Source of the DNA: Flexithrix dorotheae DSM 6795 | GTDB taxonomy: Bacteria; Bacteroidota; Bacteroidia; Cytophagales; Flammeovirgaceae | Reading direction: 5' to 3' | Assembly: GCF_000379765.1 (NCBI RefSeq) | Contig: NZ_KB903463.1 | Location: forward strand, 1-42,449 | DNA length: 42,449 nt | In this document: positions 1 to 7,196 of the stretch, one piece after another | Layout: each line of letters opens with the position of its first letter | Numbering within the stretch: the stretch's first letter is position 1 | The notes under the pieces: generated by a model | What the model was told of the DNA's origin: nothing | The model's database searches: none | Seen by the model: only the letters and a program-made list of their open reading frames with translations | Made by a program: the position numbers and the translations under genes

Positions 1-386
1 CTTTCTAAATCAGCAAGCAAGGAAAATAGCGTCACCAGTATTTTAGATTGCATGTCATGACTGCTAATATCCAATTTTTGCTTGATGACAATCAGTCGAA
101 TTCCATTATTTAAAATCTGGTTGATGAACTGTATGATCTCTGAGGCACTTCTGCCTAAGCGGCTAATTTCAGTAACCATTAGGGTGTTCCCACTTTTGAG
201 TTGATCAGAGACTTCCTGAATTCTTCTTTCCACTGGTCCTTTTCTGGAAGACACTTTCACCTTTACCACGGTGGTAATTTCCATTTTCAACCCACTGGCA
301 TGTCTTCTAATTTCCAATTCCTGATGGTCAGTTTCCTGCTTATTGGAAGAAGCTCTGATTCTCCTTTGAAGATTCCAATAGTTCAA
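1..386 (-). pseudogene. Serine recombinase (resolvase/invertase family), start missing, C-terminus outside window
   Basis: The reading frame running left off the window has the hallmarks of the resolvase/invertase catalytic domain. IRASSNKQ (codons from 359 down) is the usual R-V/A-S active-site serine motif, followed by an E-T-D-H-Q helix. VTEISRLGRSASEI (about 190-150) carries the conserved catalytic arginines, and LIVIKQ leads into the next strand. The frame is open back to a stop near 415, but there is no ATG before the active-site serine. The only candidate is a TTG at 386, and the residues it would add do not resemble the hydrophobic first beta strand of the family. The next in-frame ATG (284) would delete the catalytic serine. 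A small deletion appears to have fused this gene to the tail of the neighbouring ORF, so I read it as inactivated. TTG initiation is the alternative. The DNA-binding C-terminus lies beyond base 1. Confidence 0.65.
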
Positions 387-591
387 TTGATATCCTATAT
401 TCCTGGTCAAATTCTTTCAGGGACATTAATCCTAGAGTAGTATTTATATCCTCTTTCAGAATTAACTTGAAAATATTCTCCTCTTTAGACCAATCAAACC
501 CAAATCTTTTAGAATCCTTTTTGCCCCATTTTGAATAAGATTCTATTCGAACTGGATATTTCCTGTTATTGCTCTTTTCTACTATGTACAT
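340..591 (-). CDS. Small hypothetical protein upstream of the recombinase
   Basis: This 83-residue ORF starts MYIVEKSNNRKYPVRIES and is rich in charged residues (SKWGKKDSKRFGFDWSKEEN). It has no signal peptide or membrane segment. Its composition looks like a real protein rather than a shadow frame. It overlaps the recombinase frame by about 46 bases, and its last residues (ENQSFFQ) are read from bases that encode the recombinase active site in the other frame. This suggests that its natural stop was lost when the two genes were joined. I do not recognise the family. Its position suggests a cargo or partner gene of a recombinase-encoding mobile element. Confidence 0.45.
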   Translation of the reverse strand: MYIVEKSNNRKYPVRIESYSKWGKKDSKRFGFDWSKEENIFKLILKEDINTTLGLMSLKEFDQEYRISIELLESSKENQSFFQ

Positions 592-818
592 ATTACTAAA
601 AGTATAGCAAAATAATTTCCTAAATAGGAAATTATTTGCCAGGTTAGCAATTTGTTGTTAAAATCAAAAGCGTAATTCCTTGCACAAGTAAAAATATTTT
701 TTATCCCAATAATTTCAGTATTATAAATCGAAAGTAACTTTCCTAATGGGGAATAAAATGGATATAAAACAATATGAATCTTTAAGATTCAGATTGAAAA
801 CAACACATACTTTTTACT

Positions 819-1187
819 TTAGGCATAAATTTTCTCATCAACAAAAACATCAATAGAAACTTTAAACCTTTTTGATAGTTTTATGGCAGCTTTCAATGAA
901 ATAGGCCTTTTTTCATTGATTACTTCGCTCACACCCGTTTTACTTCCAATATATGGAATTAGGTCTTTTTGGTTCAGGTTGTTTTGTTCCATTAAAAATT
1001 TGAGGATTCTCTGGGGAGAGACCTCAGAAATTTCATATTTCCGGTTTTCGAAATCTTCCACCAAGATACTGATGACTTCTAGTTCATCAAATTCAGGTGT
1101 TCCTTCCCTGGCATCAAGTAATTGGCTAATTCGATGAAGGGCTGCCTCTAAATCTGAGTTTGTCCTTATTGGTTTTACATTCATCAT
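819..1187 (-). CDS. higA: HigA-type antitoxin, XRE/HTH family
   Basis: The 122-residue protein has the layout of the HigA antitoxin family (COG5499). Residues 1-60 are an acidic helical toxin-binding region (IRTNSDLEAALHRISQLLDA). Residues 75-118 are a Cro/C1-type helix-turn-helix containing NLNQKDLIPYIGSKTGVSEV and ISLKAAIKLSKRFKVSIDVF. The start is one of two adjacent ATGs (1187 or 1184), behind AAGAAGGAG, one of the few convincing Shine-Dalgarno sequences in the window. The gene lies 8 bases after the higB stop, so the pair is one operon with the toxin first, as is usual for HigBA. HigA normally neutralises HigB and represses the operon by binding its promoter; the inverted repeat at 1516-1540 is the likely operator. 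The gene appears intact. Confidence 0.88.
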   Translation of the reverse strand: MMNVKPIRTNSDLEAALHRISQLLDAREGTPEFDELEVISILVEDFENRKYEISEVSPQRILKFLMEQNNLNQKDLIPYIGSKTGVSEVINEKRPISLKAAIKLSKRFKVSIDVFVDEKIYA

Positions 1188-1195
1188 TCTCCTTC

Positions 1196-1501
1196 TTAAT
1201 TAACTTTAAAAACTGTTTTGGGATCAATTTTGTCGTACTCAGCATGAGTGCCCACAAAAACAATATAAACTGCTGAAATCGCAAATTTGATTTCTACAAT
1301 TAACCTATAATTGTTCCCTCCTATTTTAAATATCACTCTACCTTCGTTAATACTCCTGGAATTGGAAATACTCTCAGTGATATCATTGAGATTTTTCCAA
1401 TTTGCCCTTTTTACATAGTTATACCACTCTTCCAAGGGTGATTTGGCTGCGGGATGTTTCTCCCAAAATTTAACCAATGTGCTTTTTGCTATTATTCTCA
1501 C
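1196..1501 (-). CDS. higB: HigB-type mRNA interferase toxin
   Basis: The 101-residue protein matches the HigB_toxin family of the RelE/ParE superfamily, whose members cut mRNA on the ribosome. Visible signatures are MRIIAKSTLVKFWEKHPAAK at the N-terminus, the central WYNYVKRANWKNLNDI, the strand GGNNYRLIVEIKF, and VYIVFVGTHAEYDKID near the C-terminus, where the conserved His of the family lies. Initiation is at GTG (1501-1499); no ATG gives a full-length domain. The gene is followed at once by higA. The pair sits beside a recombinase remnant and a gene-poor stretch, in keeping with a horizontally moved or stabilising module. Confidence 0.88.
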   Translation of the reverse strand: MRIIAKSTLVKFWEKHPAAKSPLEEWYNYVKRANWKNLNDITESISNSRSINEGRVIFKIGGNNYRLIVEIKFAISAVYIVFVGTHAEYDKIDPKTVFKVN

Positions 1502-1515
1502 GTTTAAAATTAATA

Positions 1516-1540
1516 AATAGTTTCATTTTTTGAAACTATT
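1516..1540. promoter_or_regulatory. Perfect 10-bp inverted repeat, putative HigA operator
   Basis: AATAGTTTCA (1516-1525) and TGAAACTATT (1531-1540) are perfect reverse complements separated by TTTTT. The repeat begins 15 bases upstream of the higB start codon and would overlap a promoter. This is the expected position and size for an autoregulatory site bound by an antitoxin dimer. The site is seen directly; its binding by HigA is inferred. Confidence 0.65.
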
Positions 1541-2360
1541 TTGGTTTTATTAAAATATGGAAGTAGATATTATTACTTTCAGACCCTCTTCATTGTCTAT
1601 AGTGGGATTGTTTTTGCTAATTCCCTTGAGCTTACAAAATAAGTTAAAGCCCTTTTGGAAACACCTAAGATTTTAGTAAAAGAAAATTTGGAAACCTACT
1701 TTTCTAAAAGCCTATGATATAATTTTCCTTTCCATCTACGAGTAAGCACGGGATACTTGTAAAAATTGGTGTAGGGCTTATTTAGTAGTCTGATCGCGTT
1801 TCCTGCACGATTTTACCAATTACAACTCTGCTCAGGTAGATGAATTCAACAAAATGGACGCTAAAAAAGAAAATGCTTGTGAAGGATTTGCTTGGCTCGT
1901 GCCGCACTCTTGTAGAGTGAAAAGTGAATATAAGATTATCAAAACCAAAAACTAGCCTTAAAATTTGCAGGTTGGTTAAGTCTTGAGATTGTAATATTAT
2001 TCCTATGTTTAAGCTACTATATGTTAATCAATTTGTTGCTAACCTGTTTAGTTTTATAAGATATTGCTAGCAATTGATCGATAAACTTCAGATAAAGAGA
2101 CTGCATCCAAATGAGGGTGTGATCTTTTGTTTTTGGGGGATAATATTTTTAACTTACAGAAGTGATTTAAAAGTTACAAAATTATCTTAAGAGTCCAGGT
2201 GCTATCTGAGCCCTTTTTTATTGCATCTGATAGTCTTAGTCTTAGATGCAGTAAAATTAATTATTATTCCTGCACGTTAAAGTTCCATCATAGCCATCTA
2301 TTAGCTTGAATGGTTTAGTTGAGAAAGATTCTTGCAGGAATAGTAACCTTATGATATCTT
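1541..2360. other. Gene-poor intergenic stretch
   Basis: These 820 bases contain no ORF I can support. The stretch is AT-rich with scattered stops in all frames. A minus-strand open frame of about 36 codons (1704-1812, ending RWKGKLYHRLLEK) could be a decayed gene end, but it has no start. The only structured element is the small hairpin at 1905-1919. It is probably decayed accessory DNA. Confidence 0.6.
1905..1919. repeat. Short REP-like hairpin
   Basis: CACTCT-TGT-AGAGTG forms a 6-bp stem with the loop TGT, the same loop as the second hairpin at 14539-14559. It is a weaker relative of the hairpins at 7048, 14509 and 17032. Confidence 0.4.
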
Positions 2361-2933
2361 TTAATTCTGATTAGCATTTAATTTTTTTATTTCTTTTCTA
2401 ATTTCATCCAATGATTTAAGGTCATAATTTTGTCTATCTTCATCAGTTACCTGTGTAGTGTCTATCATATATAACTTCCAGTTATTCTGACCATCCAATA
2501 TTTTTTGAGTACCATAAATCTGTGGTTTATCCCGCTTCATTAAATCTTTGTCTATGGCTTTTGCTAAAATTGATTTATTCATGGTAGGATCAAGCTTAAT
2601 GGCCTTCTGCATCATGAGAATTGCCATTTTTGAAGAGAGCGTATCTTTTCCATGTGAAAATATGATAGCAGCATTTCTGTAATCCTTAGCAGTATATATT
2701 TTATTCGTTTCCAAAAGTTCAAACAATCTTTTTTCTCTTAAACTATCCCTAAACGATACAACATTCCAGTCAATATCATTAGTTTCCCTATCCAATTGAT
2801 CTTCAATAAACAACTCATTTAATTCTTCATTGCCGATAGGGTTTTGTTCTATATTTTCGGTATTTGCTAATTCATATTTCGTGGTATTACAGGCCATAAA
2901 AATGAAAAAATAAAAAGTGATTAAATGTCTCAT
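2361..2933 (-). CDS. Hypothetical lipoprotein with YGTQ motif (DUF6624-like)
   Basis: The 190-residue protein begins with a short hydrophobic signal ending in FMAC, a lipobox, so it is probably a lipoprotein. After a low-complexity acidic linker (about 20-60), residues 60-140 contain RDSLREKRLFELLE, the KDYRNAAIIFSHGKD segment, a helix with MAILMMQKAIKLDP, and then DKDLMKRDKPQIYGTQ. The combination of D-Y-x-N/x-A-A-x-x-F-x-H-G and P-Q-x-Y-G-T-Q is characteristic of a widespread uncharacterised bacterial family (DUF6624-like proteins). No enzymatic role is established. It is a monocistronic gene between two structured intergenic regions. Function unknown; the family assignment is from memory of the motif. 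Confidence 0.6.
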   Translation of the reverse strand: MRHLITFYFFIFMACNTTKYELANTENIEQNPIGNEELNELFIEDQLDRETNDIDWNVVSFRDSLREKRLFELLETNKIYTAKDYRNAAIIFSHGKDTLSSKMAILMMQKAIKLDPTMNKSILAKAIDKDLMKRDKPQIYGTQKILDGQNNWKLYMIDTTQVTDEDRQNYDLKSLDEIRKEIKKLNANQN

Positions 2934-3097
2934 ATGTAGTTGTGAATTTTAATTGACATACTAAAAATTGTTTTTTTTGTGCTTGTTTAGAATACAAAAG
3001 AGCCCGGCATAACCGGACAATTTTGCAAACATCTAGAATCGTCCTCATGGCACACGTTTTTAAGCATTACTCATCTGATGTATTTCACGTGTTTCCC

Positions 3098-3266
3098 ACT
3101 AGTGTCAAGTCAACCTTAAACTTACCGTAATCCGAGAGTATTTTGCGGAATCTCTTCGTTGCAAAAAGACTCGCATAGCTATGGCTATCCTCGCTTTTTG
3201 CGCCTCGACCTACCACAAAATCTTTACTCGCTTTACTCGTAATGTAAGGCTTGACATGACACTAGT
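3098..3266. mobile_element. MITE-like element with 16-bp terminal inverted repeats
   Basis: The left end ACTAGTGTCAAGTCAA (3098-3113) and the inverse of the right end, ACTAGTGTCATGTCAA (3251-3266), agree at 15 of 16 positions. Similarity continues inward with CCTTA and TTAC after a one-base gap. Within the 169-bp unit are a nested hairpin, GCAAAAAG (3161-3168) with CTTTTTGC (3194-3201), and inside it ATAGC-TATG-GCTAT (3175-3188). There is no coding capacity. The flanks show no clear target-site duplication. It is best read as a non-autonomous transposable element or a decayed IS end pair. Confidence 0.6.
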
Positions 3267-3399
3267 CCTTTAAATTTTTTAGAAAAAGATCTCTAAAAAA
3301 TATTATAGTTGATTAATTACCAGTTATTTACGGGTTATGAATTTTCATTTCCACGGGGTTTAACAAAGTATCTATTTTGTTATAAATAACTTTACTTCA

Positions 3400-3426
3400 T
3401 TAAATGATAGTAATACTATCATTTAA
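3400..3426. promoter_or_regulatory. 27-bp perfect palindrome, putative TetR operator 3' of the gene
   Basis: Arms TTAAATGATAGTA (3400-3412) and TACTATCATTTAA (3414-3426) are perfectly complementary around one central base. The core ATAGTAATACTAT is the reverse complement of the core ATAGTATTACTAT found upstream of tetR at 4151-4165. The site is 15 bases past the tetR stop. It lacks a GC-rich stem, so it makes a poor terminator and a better protein-binding site. Any gene it controlled to the left is now separated by the MITE-like element. Confidence 0.6.
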
Positions 3427-3441
3427 GGTTAAAAAAAATCT

Positions 3442-4119
3442 TCAAGTAATCGCTTTTATAACGATGGTCCTCAAAAATTCGAAGTTTTGTTCATCTAGTT
3501 TTTTCTGCTTCGCATTTAGTTCTGTAAGCGAAGGTAAATGCATGGAGTAGAATATTTGTTGATTAGCCGCTTGCAAAACTGTACTAACCAAAGCATGTGG
3601 ATAATTAAATTCAGGATTTATCTCCTTAATGATATCTGCCACTTTTTTACACAGAGATTTAAATCCTCGAAACAATCCTACCTGATTATCCTCATCTACC
3701 TGTTTTGTAAGATAAGTTTTATCAGATTCGGAAATTACGATTCTTGACAAGGCCTCTTCGTCAATATCTGGGAACAGAGGGTCTTTCTTTTTCTTTTCTG
3801 TCAGTAATTTGAGAGCAATGTCCAGTTTTTTAAATGGATCGTCTATATTGTTGGTATTGTAATCAATTTTATATTCAAGCCAATTCCAATACCAGGCAAT
3901 AAGATAAACCAGTAATTTGTGTTTATTCTCAAAATATCGATAGACAGATGCTTCTGTTGATGAAATTTCTTTTGCCAGTTTTTTAAAAGTAAATCCCTCA
4001 AAACCTATTTGGTCTATCATTATTACACTTTGCCTTATAATTTTCCTACCTAAATCTGTCTCCTGAGGGTCCCTCAAGAAAAGATTTTGATTCATTTGTA
4101 ATTGTAAAGTGGCCACCAT
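3442..4119 (-). CDS. TetR/AcrR family transcriptional regulator
   Basis: The 225-residue protein has an N-terminal TetR DNA-binding domain at about residues 22-70: KIIRQSVIMIDQIGFEGFTF, then KKLAKEISSTEASVYRYFEN and KHKLLVYLIAWYW. The helical C-terminal ligand-binding part (75-225) is not conserved enough to predict a ligand. Its aromatic-rich entry (WYWNWLEYKIDY) suggests a hydrophobic effector. Two palindromic sites precede the start, and a third lies just past the stop, so autoregulation is likely. No efflux or metabolic gene is adjacent in the same direction. The target gene may have been separated by the MITE-like insertion, or may be the membrane regulator upstream. Start at ATG 4119. 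Confidence 0.85.
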   Translation of the reverse strand: MVATLQLQMNQNLFLRDPQETDLGRKIIRQSVIMIDQIGFEGFTFKKLAKEISSTEASVYRYFENKHKLLVYLIAWYWNWLEYKIDYNTNNIDDPFKKLDIALKLLTEKKKKDPLFPDIDEEALSRIVISESDKTYLTKQVDEDNQVGLFRGFKSLCKKVADIIKEINPEFNYPHALVSTVLQAANQQIFYSMHLPSLTELNAKQKKLDEQNFEFLRTIVIKAIT

Positions 4120-4150
4120 TTTTACCTATATAAAAAAAAATATTATTTTA

Positions 4151-4183
4151 AATAGTATTACTATTATAAACTAAAGTAATACT
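4151..4183. promoter_or_regulatory. Tandem palindromes upstream of tetR
   Basis: AATAGTATTACTATT (4151-4165) is a perfect palindrome with a one-base centre. AGTAATACT (4175-4183) is a second, shorter palindrome with the same AGTA/TACT core. Their centres are 21 bases apart, about two helical turns, so two dimers could bind on one face. They lie 32-64 bases upstream of the tetR ATG. This is the classical arrangement for an autoregulated TetR promoter. Confidence 0.65.
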
Positions 4184-4274
4184 AAAAAGGTTTTATTTTT
4201 TTAGTTTTCTATAAGTCAGTTGGGCTTCAGGTATAAAAGTAGCTTTAAATTCTCATGAGATTTTCTTTTGTCCA

Positions 4275-5465
4275 TTACTCTGGCCACACAGCTGAATTTA
4301 AATCTACTATAAGGGTATCAGATTGTATTAGATCAAGACTCAAAGCGGTTCGTTCTAAACCTCTTACTTTGTATAGATTTGTAAAATAGAATGGTTCTCC
4401 TTTAGCCTCTTCTTTTAAATTATGGATATAATGCCTAACGGTAGCAATATTTCCAATATCATGATTGGAAAGGAAAAAAGTTATTATATTATTATTAGGT
4501 CCTTTTATTTGCGAAACAATGGCATAATCTACTGTTTTTTCTTGTTGAGAGACAAAATTTAGAGTAGACCATTTTTTTGTCAGTCTATTAAGGTATTTCA
4601 ATTCTCGGTTAGACACCTGATAATTTGGATTGATATCGTAAAATACATTTTTAAACATTCCCAAGGTTTTATAAGATCCAATAAAAACCAAATTCCGGTT
4701 ACTTAAATCAGCAAGATTAATTTGTGAAGCCAGCTTTAATTCTAATTCTTTATTGTTTGCAAAAAACAATTTTGAAAGTTCTAAAAGGCAAATAGGGCTT
4801 TGCTTGGTCAAATAAGTATAATTTACCTTATTAATTTGTTCTAATTTTTCCGGGTGATCTTGAAAATATCTATCGAGTTCATCTTCTGAATTTATTTGGT
4901 AATCTCTAATAATCCCACCTCTATTGGTAATTAAGGGTCCTTCAAATACGAAATGATCACCAAGATAAACAATAGTACTTTTTTCGTCTTCAAAATAAGC
5001 ATTCCAAAAATATGAATTATTTATGTGCTTATCCTTTGACAGGTAAACCGGAATCAAAGCAATAGCTAAGACTAGGAAAAACAAAATTGTAAAAGTAAAC
5101 CTCTGTTTTCTGCTAAAAATGAATTTTGCTTGTTGGTTTGGAGGTTCAACTGTTTTAAAATTAACCAGGTATTGTCCTTTGGGTATTACAAATTTTAAGT
5201 CGGAATTTAATCCTTCATTTTTATAAAATTGATTTAATTTCTGCCTTAAATTATAAACGGCAACCCTGACCTTTGAGTCATTAACTCCATCCTTATATTT
5301 CTTATTAAATACATCAATTCCGATAGTGTATTCCTTCAAGTCTTTCCCTTCAAGGCTGGCTTCTACGAGGTATTTTAGTAATTCCTGGCTTGATTTAGCT
5401 TTTTCAAAGCTTTTGCTTTTGAGGATTTTTGAAAGGTGTTCTGCTATTTCTTTTTTTGGGGCCAT
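4275..5465 (-). CDS. Membrane-anchored winged-helix transcriptional regulator (ToxR/CadC-like layout)
   Basis: The 396-residue protein has an N-terminal winged-helix domain (about 1-105). It shows the pattern known from acidobacterial and Bacteroidota wHTH regulators: ILKSKSFEKAKSSQELLKYL, then LKEYTIGIDVFNK, then DSKVRVAVYNLRQKLNQFY, and the wing DLKFVIPKGQYLVNF. One transmembrane helix follows at about 121-143 (FTFTILFFLVLAIALIPVYL). The C-terminal 250 residues should be periplasmic. They contain VYLGDHFVFEG, a fold I cannot name, which may sense a ligand. This one-component layout would bind DNA while anchored in the membrane. The gene is divergent from the Tat-exported propeller gene at 5658, with a 192-bp shared promoter region, and that gene cluster is the likely target. 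Start at ATG 5465. Confidence 0.7.
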   Translation of the reverse strand: MAPKKEIAEHLSKILKSKSFEKAKSSQELLKYLVEASLEGKDLKEYTIGIDVFNKKYKDGVNDSKVRVAVYNLRQKLNQFYKNEGLNSDLKFVIPKGQYLVNFKTVEPPNQQAKFIFSRKQRFTFTILFFLVLAIALIPVYLSKDKHINNSYFWNAYFEDEKSTIVYLGDHFVFEGPLITNRGGIIRDYQINSEDELDRYFQDHPEKLEQINKVNYTYLTKQSPICLLELSKLFFANNKELELKLASQINLADLSNRNLVFIGSYKTLGMFKNVFYDINPNYQVSNRELKYLNRLTKKWSTLNFVSQQEKTVDYAIVSQIKGPNNNIITFFLSNHDIGNIATVRHYIHNLKEEAKGEPFYFTNLYKVRGLERTALSLDLIQSDTLIVDLNSAVWPE

Positions 5466-5510
5466 TAATGCAAAAAAGGGATATAATACTTTTTATTCAA
5501 GAATTTTTCA

Positions 5511-5536
5511 GGTTAACTAACCGTTAAAAAACCGTT
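5511..5536. promoter_or_regulatory. Repeated AACCGTT boxes in the divergent promoter region
   Basis: AACCGTT occurs at 5519-5525 and 5530-5536, spaced 11 bases apart (one helical turn). The first overlaps the inverted repeat GGTTA-AC-TAACC (5511-5522). The boxes lie 46 bases upstream of the membrane-regulator start and 120 bases upstream of the propeller gene. Direct repeats one turn apart are typical of winged-helix regulators, so autoregulation or control of the divergent gene is plausible but untested. Confidence 0.4.
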
Positions 5537-5657
5537 TCTGAGTGTTTCAGGGTAAATTTAGTGGATTCCTTCCTAATTTTAGAAAATACTTCTCCGATCA
5601 TAGTTTTAAAATTGAAAGGAGCATAAACTATTACCGAAATCTTTCTACAAATTGAAA

Positions 5658-6983
5658 ATGAAAAACCAGAACAGGCGAAAATTTCTTAAAAACACTTTTA
5701 TTACAGGAACGGGAATTACCATCATATCTGGTTTTTCTTCTTTTGCTGCTCAATCTTCTTTATCAGAAGATAACTATCCTTCAGTGAGAGCTATAACAAA
5801 TAGCCCAAATCACCACTGGTTTGGCTATTACGATAAATGGCAAACTGACCCTACAGGAAGGTATGTATTAGGAATGGAAGTAGATTTTGAATCAAGGCCT
5901 CCTAAAAAAGATGACAAACTCATTATTGGGATGGTGGATATGGAAGACAATGATAAATGGATTTCTTTCGGAGAGACAACAGCCTGGGGTTGGCAACAGG
6001 GTTGTATGCTGCAATGGAGACCCGGGTCGGATTCGGAAGTGATCTGGAATTCGCGGAAAGGGGAAAAATTCGTCAGTATTATTTATGATATTAAAACCAA
6101 AAAGCAAAAAGTATTTCCCAGAGCTGTTTACGCTCTCGATCCTCAGGGGAAGTTTGCCGTTTGTAGTGATTTTGCCCGAATTGACAACATGCGGGTAGGC
6201 TATGGCTATGTTGGCGGAAAAGATCAATATTACGATCAGGAAGCTCCCAAAGAAAGTGGTATTCACCGTATGGATTTGGATACTGGAAAAGCCGAGTTAA
6301 TTGTGACTTTGAACCAGATTTCCAAAATTCCTCATAACGGGGTAAACATTGAGAAAAAATGGCACTATTTCAATCATTTGTTGGTAGGGCCAACTGGTGA
6401 CAGGATGATCTTTTTAAACCGATACAGAGATTTCCCTCTAACTCCTGAAATGCGCGCAGATCCATTATGTAATGTAAAATTTGTGAGGGGAAAATATGTC
6501 ACCAGAATGTTTACCGTAAATTGTGATGGTACAGATTTATACGAGCTGGATAAATCTGGGAAAACTTCTCATTTTATCTGGAGAGACCCTGAACATGTTT
6601 TAGCCTGGACGAAATACAAAGACAAAAACGGATTCTATTTATTTAAAGATAAAACAGAAGAAGTTTCCTGGGTTGGAAAAGGAGATATGACTCAAAATGG
6701 TCATCAGACTTATATCCCCAATACCAACAATGAGTGGTTATTGAATGATACTTATCCACAGGGAAATGAGCGGTTGCAAACGCTTTATCTGTACCATATT
6801 CCTACAGGAAAAACAGTGATTCTGGGAAAATTTCATTCACCAAAAGCCTATCAGGATGAATGGAGATGTGATTTGCATCCAAGATACACGCCTGATGGTA
6901 AAAAAGTAATTTTTGATTCCACTCATGGCGGAAACGGTAGGCAAATGTATATGATTGATATTAGCCAGATTGTGAATACCTGA
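5658..6983 (+). CDS. Tat-exported beta-propeller protein, lyase-like
   Basis: The 441-residue product begins NQNRRKFLKNTFITGTGITI, a twin-arginine signal, so it is exported folded. The rest reads as a WD40/TolB-type beta-propeller with repeated D/P-x-G-x-x-V/I-x-F units. Conserved-looking motifs are NHHWFGYYDKWQTDPTGRYV (about 50), AWGWQQGCMLQW (about 112), NHLLVGPTGDRMIFLNRYR (about 245), NGHQTYIPNTNNEWLLNDTY (about 350) and DLHPRYTPDGKKVIFDSTHG (about 415). His residues in such loops recall the propeller-type polysaccharide lyases (oligogalacturonate lyase PL22, ulvan lyases PL24/25), but I cannot assign a family. A binding protein is the alternative. The start is taken at ATG 5658 rather than the in-frame TTG at 5652. 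It is the first gene of the plus-strand degradation cluster. Confidence 0.6.
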   Translation: MKNQNRRKFLKNTFITGTGITIISGFSSFAAQSSLSEDNYPSVRAITNSPNHHWFGYYDKWQTDPTGRYVLGMEVDFESRPPKKDDKLIIGMVDMEDNDKWISFGETTAWGWQQGCMLQWRPGSDSEVIWNSRKGEKFVSIIYDIKTKKQKVFPRAVYALDPQGKFAVCSDFARIDNMRVGYGYVGGKDQYYDQEAPKESGIHRMDLDTGKAELIVTLNQISKIPHNGVNIEKKWHYFNHLLVGPTGDRMIFLNRYRDFPLTPEMRADPLCNVKFVRGKYVTRMFTVNCDGTDLYELDKSGKTSHFIWRDPEHVLAWTKYKDKNGFYLFKDKTEEVSWVGKGDMTQNGHQTYIPNTNNEWLLNDTYPQGNERLQTLYLYHIPTGKTVILGKFHSPKAYQDEWRCDLHPRYTPDGKKVIFDSTHGGNGRQMYMIDISQIVNT

Positions 6984-7009
6984 TGGAAATTCCTAACTGG
7001 CTAATAACT

Positions 7010-7110
7010 GGCGCAAGCGTCCGCTTGTGCCCTTCTTTGTACATGGCGGAAAGTTGCAAACTTTCCTTTATTTAAAGGCTCAAGTAATCGCTTCGCTTTA
7101 TACTTAAGCC
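7010..7110. repeat. Three successive REP-like hairpins
   Basis: Three hairpins follow one another. GGCGCAAGCG (7010-7019) pairs with CGCTTGTGCC (7022-7031), with one G-T pair. GGAAAGTT-GCA-AACTTTCC (7048-7066) is a perfect 8-bp stem around a GCA loop. GGCTCAAGTA (7077-7086) pairs with TACTTAAGCC (7101-7110), again with one mismatch or wobble. The middle one shares the GTTGCAAAC core with hairpins at 12987 and 17032. They may act together as terminator and mRNA stabiliser after the propeller gene. Confidence 0.6.
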
Positions 7111-7196
7111 ATTGACTGAGGATGATAAATAATTAATTAAATGCAATTTCAAATGTCTTTTATACAGAAGGCGTATTTCTTCAAATTCTATAACAA

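Noticed and set aside
1704-1812. Minus-strand frame ending in RWKGKLYHRLLEK
   Set aside because: Only about 36 codons, closed upstream by a stop and without a start; it may be a decayed gene end but cannot be identified.
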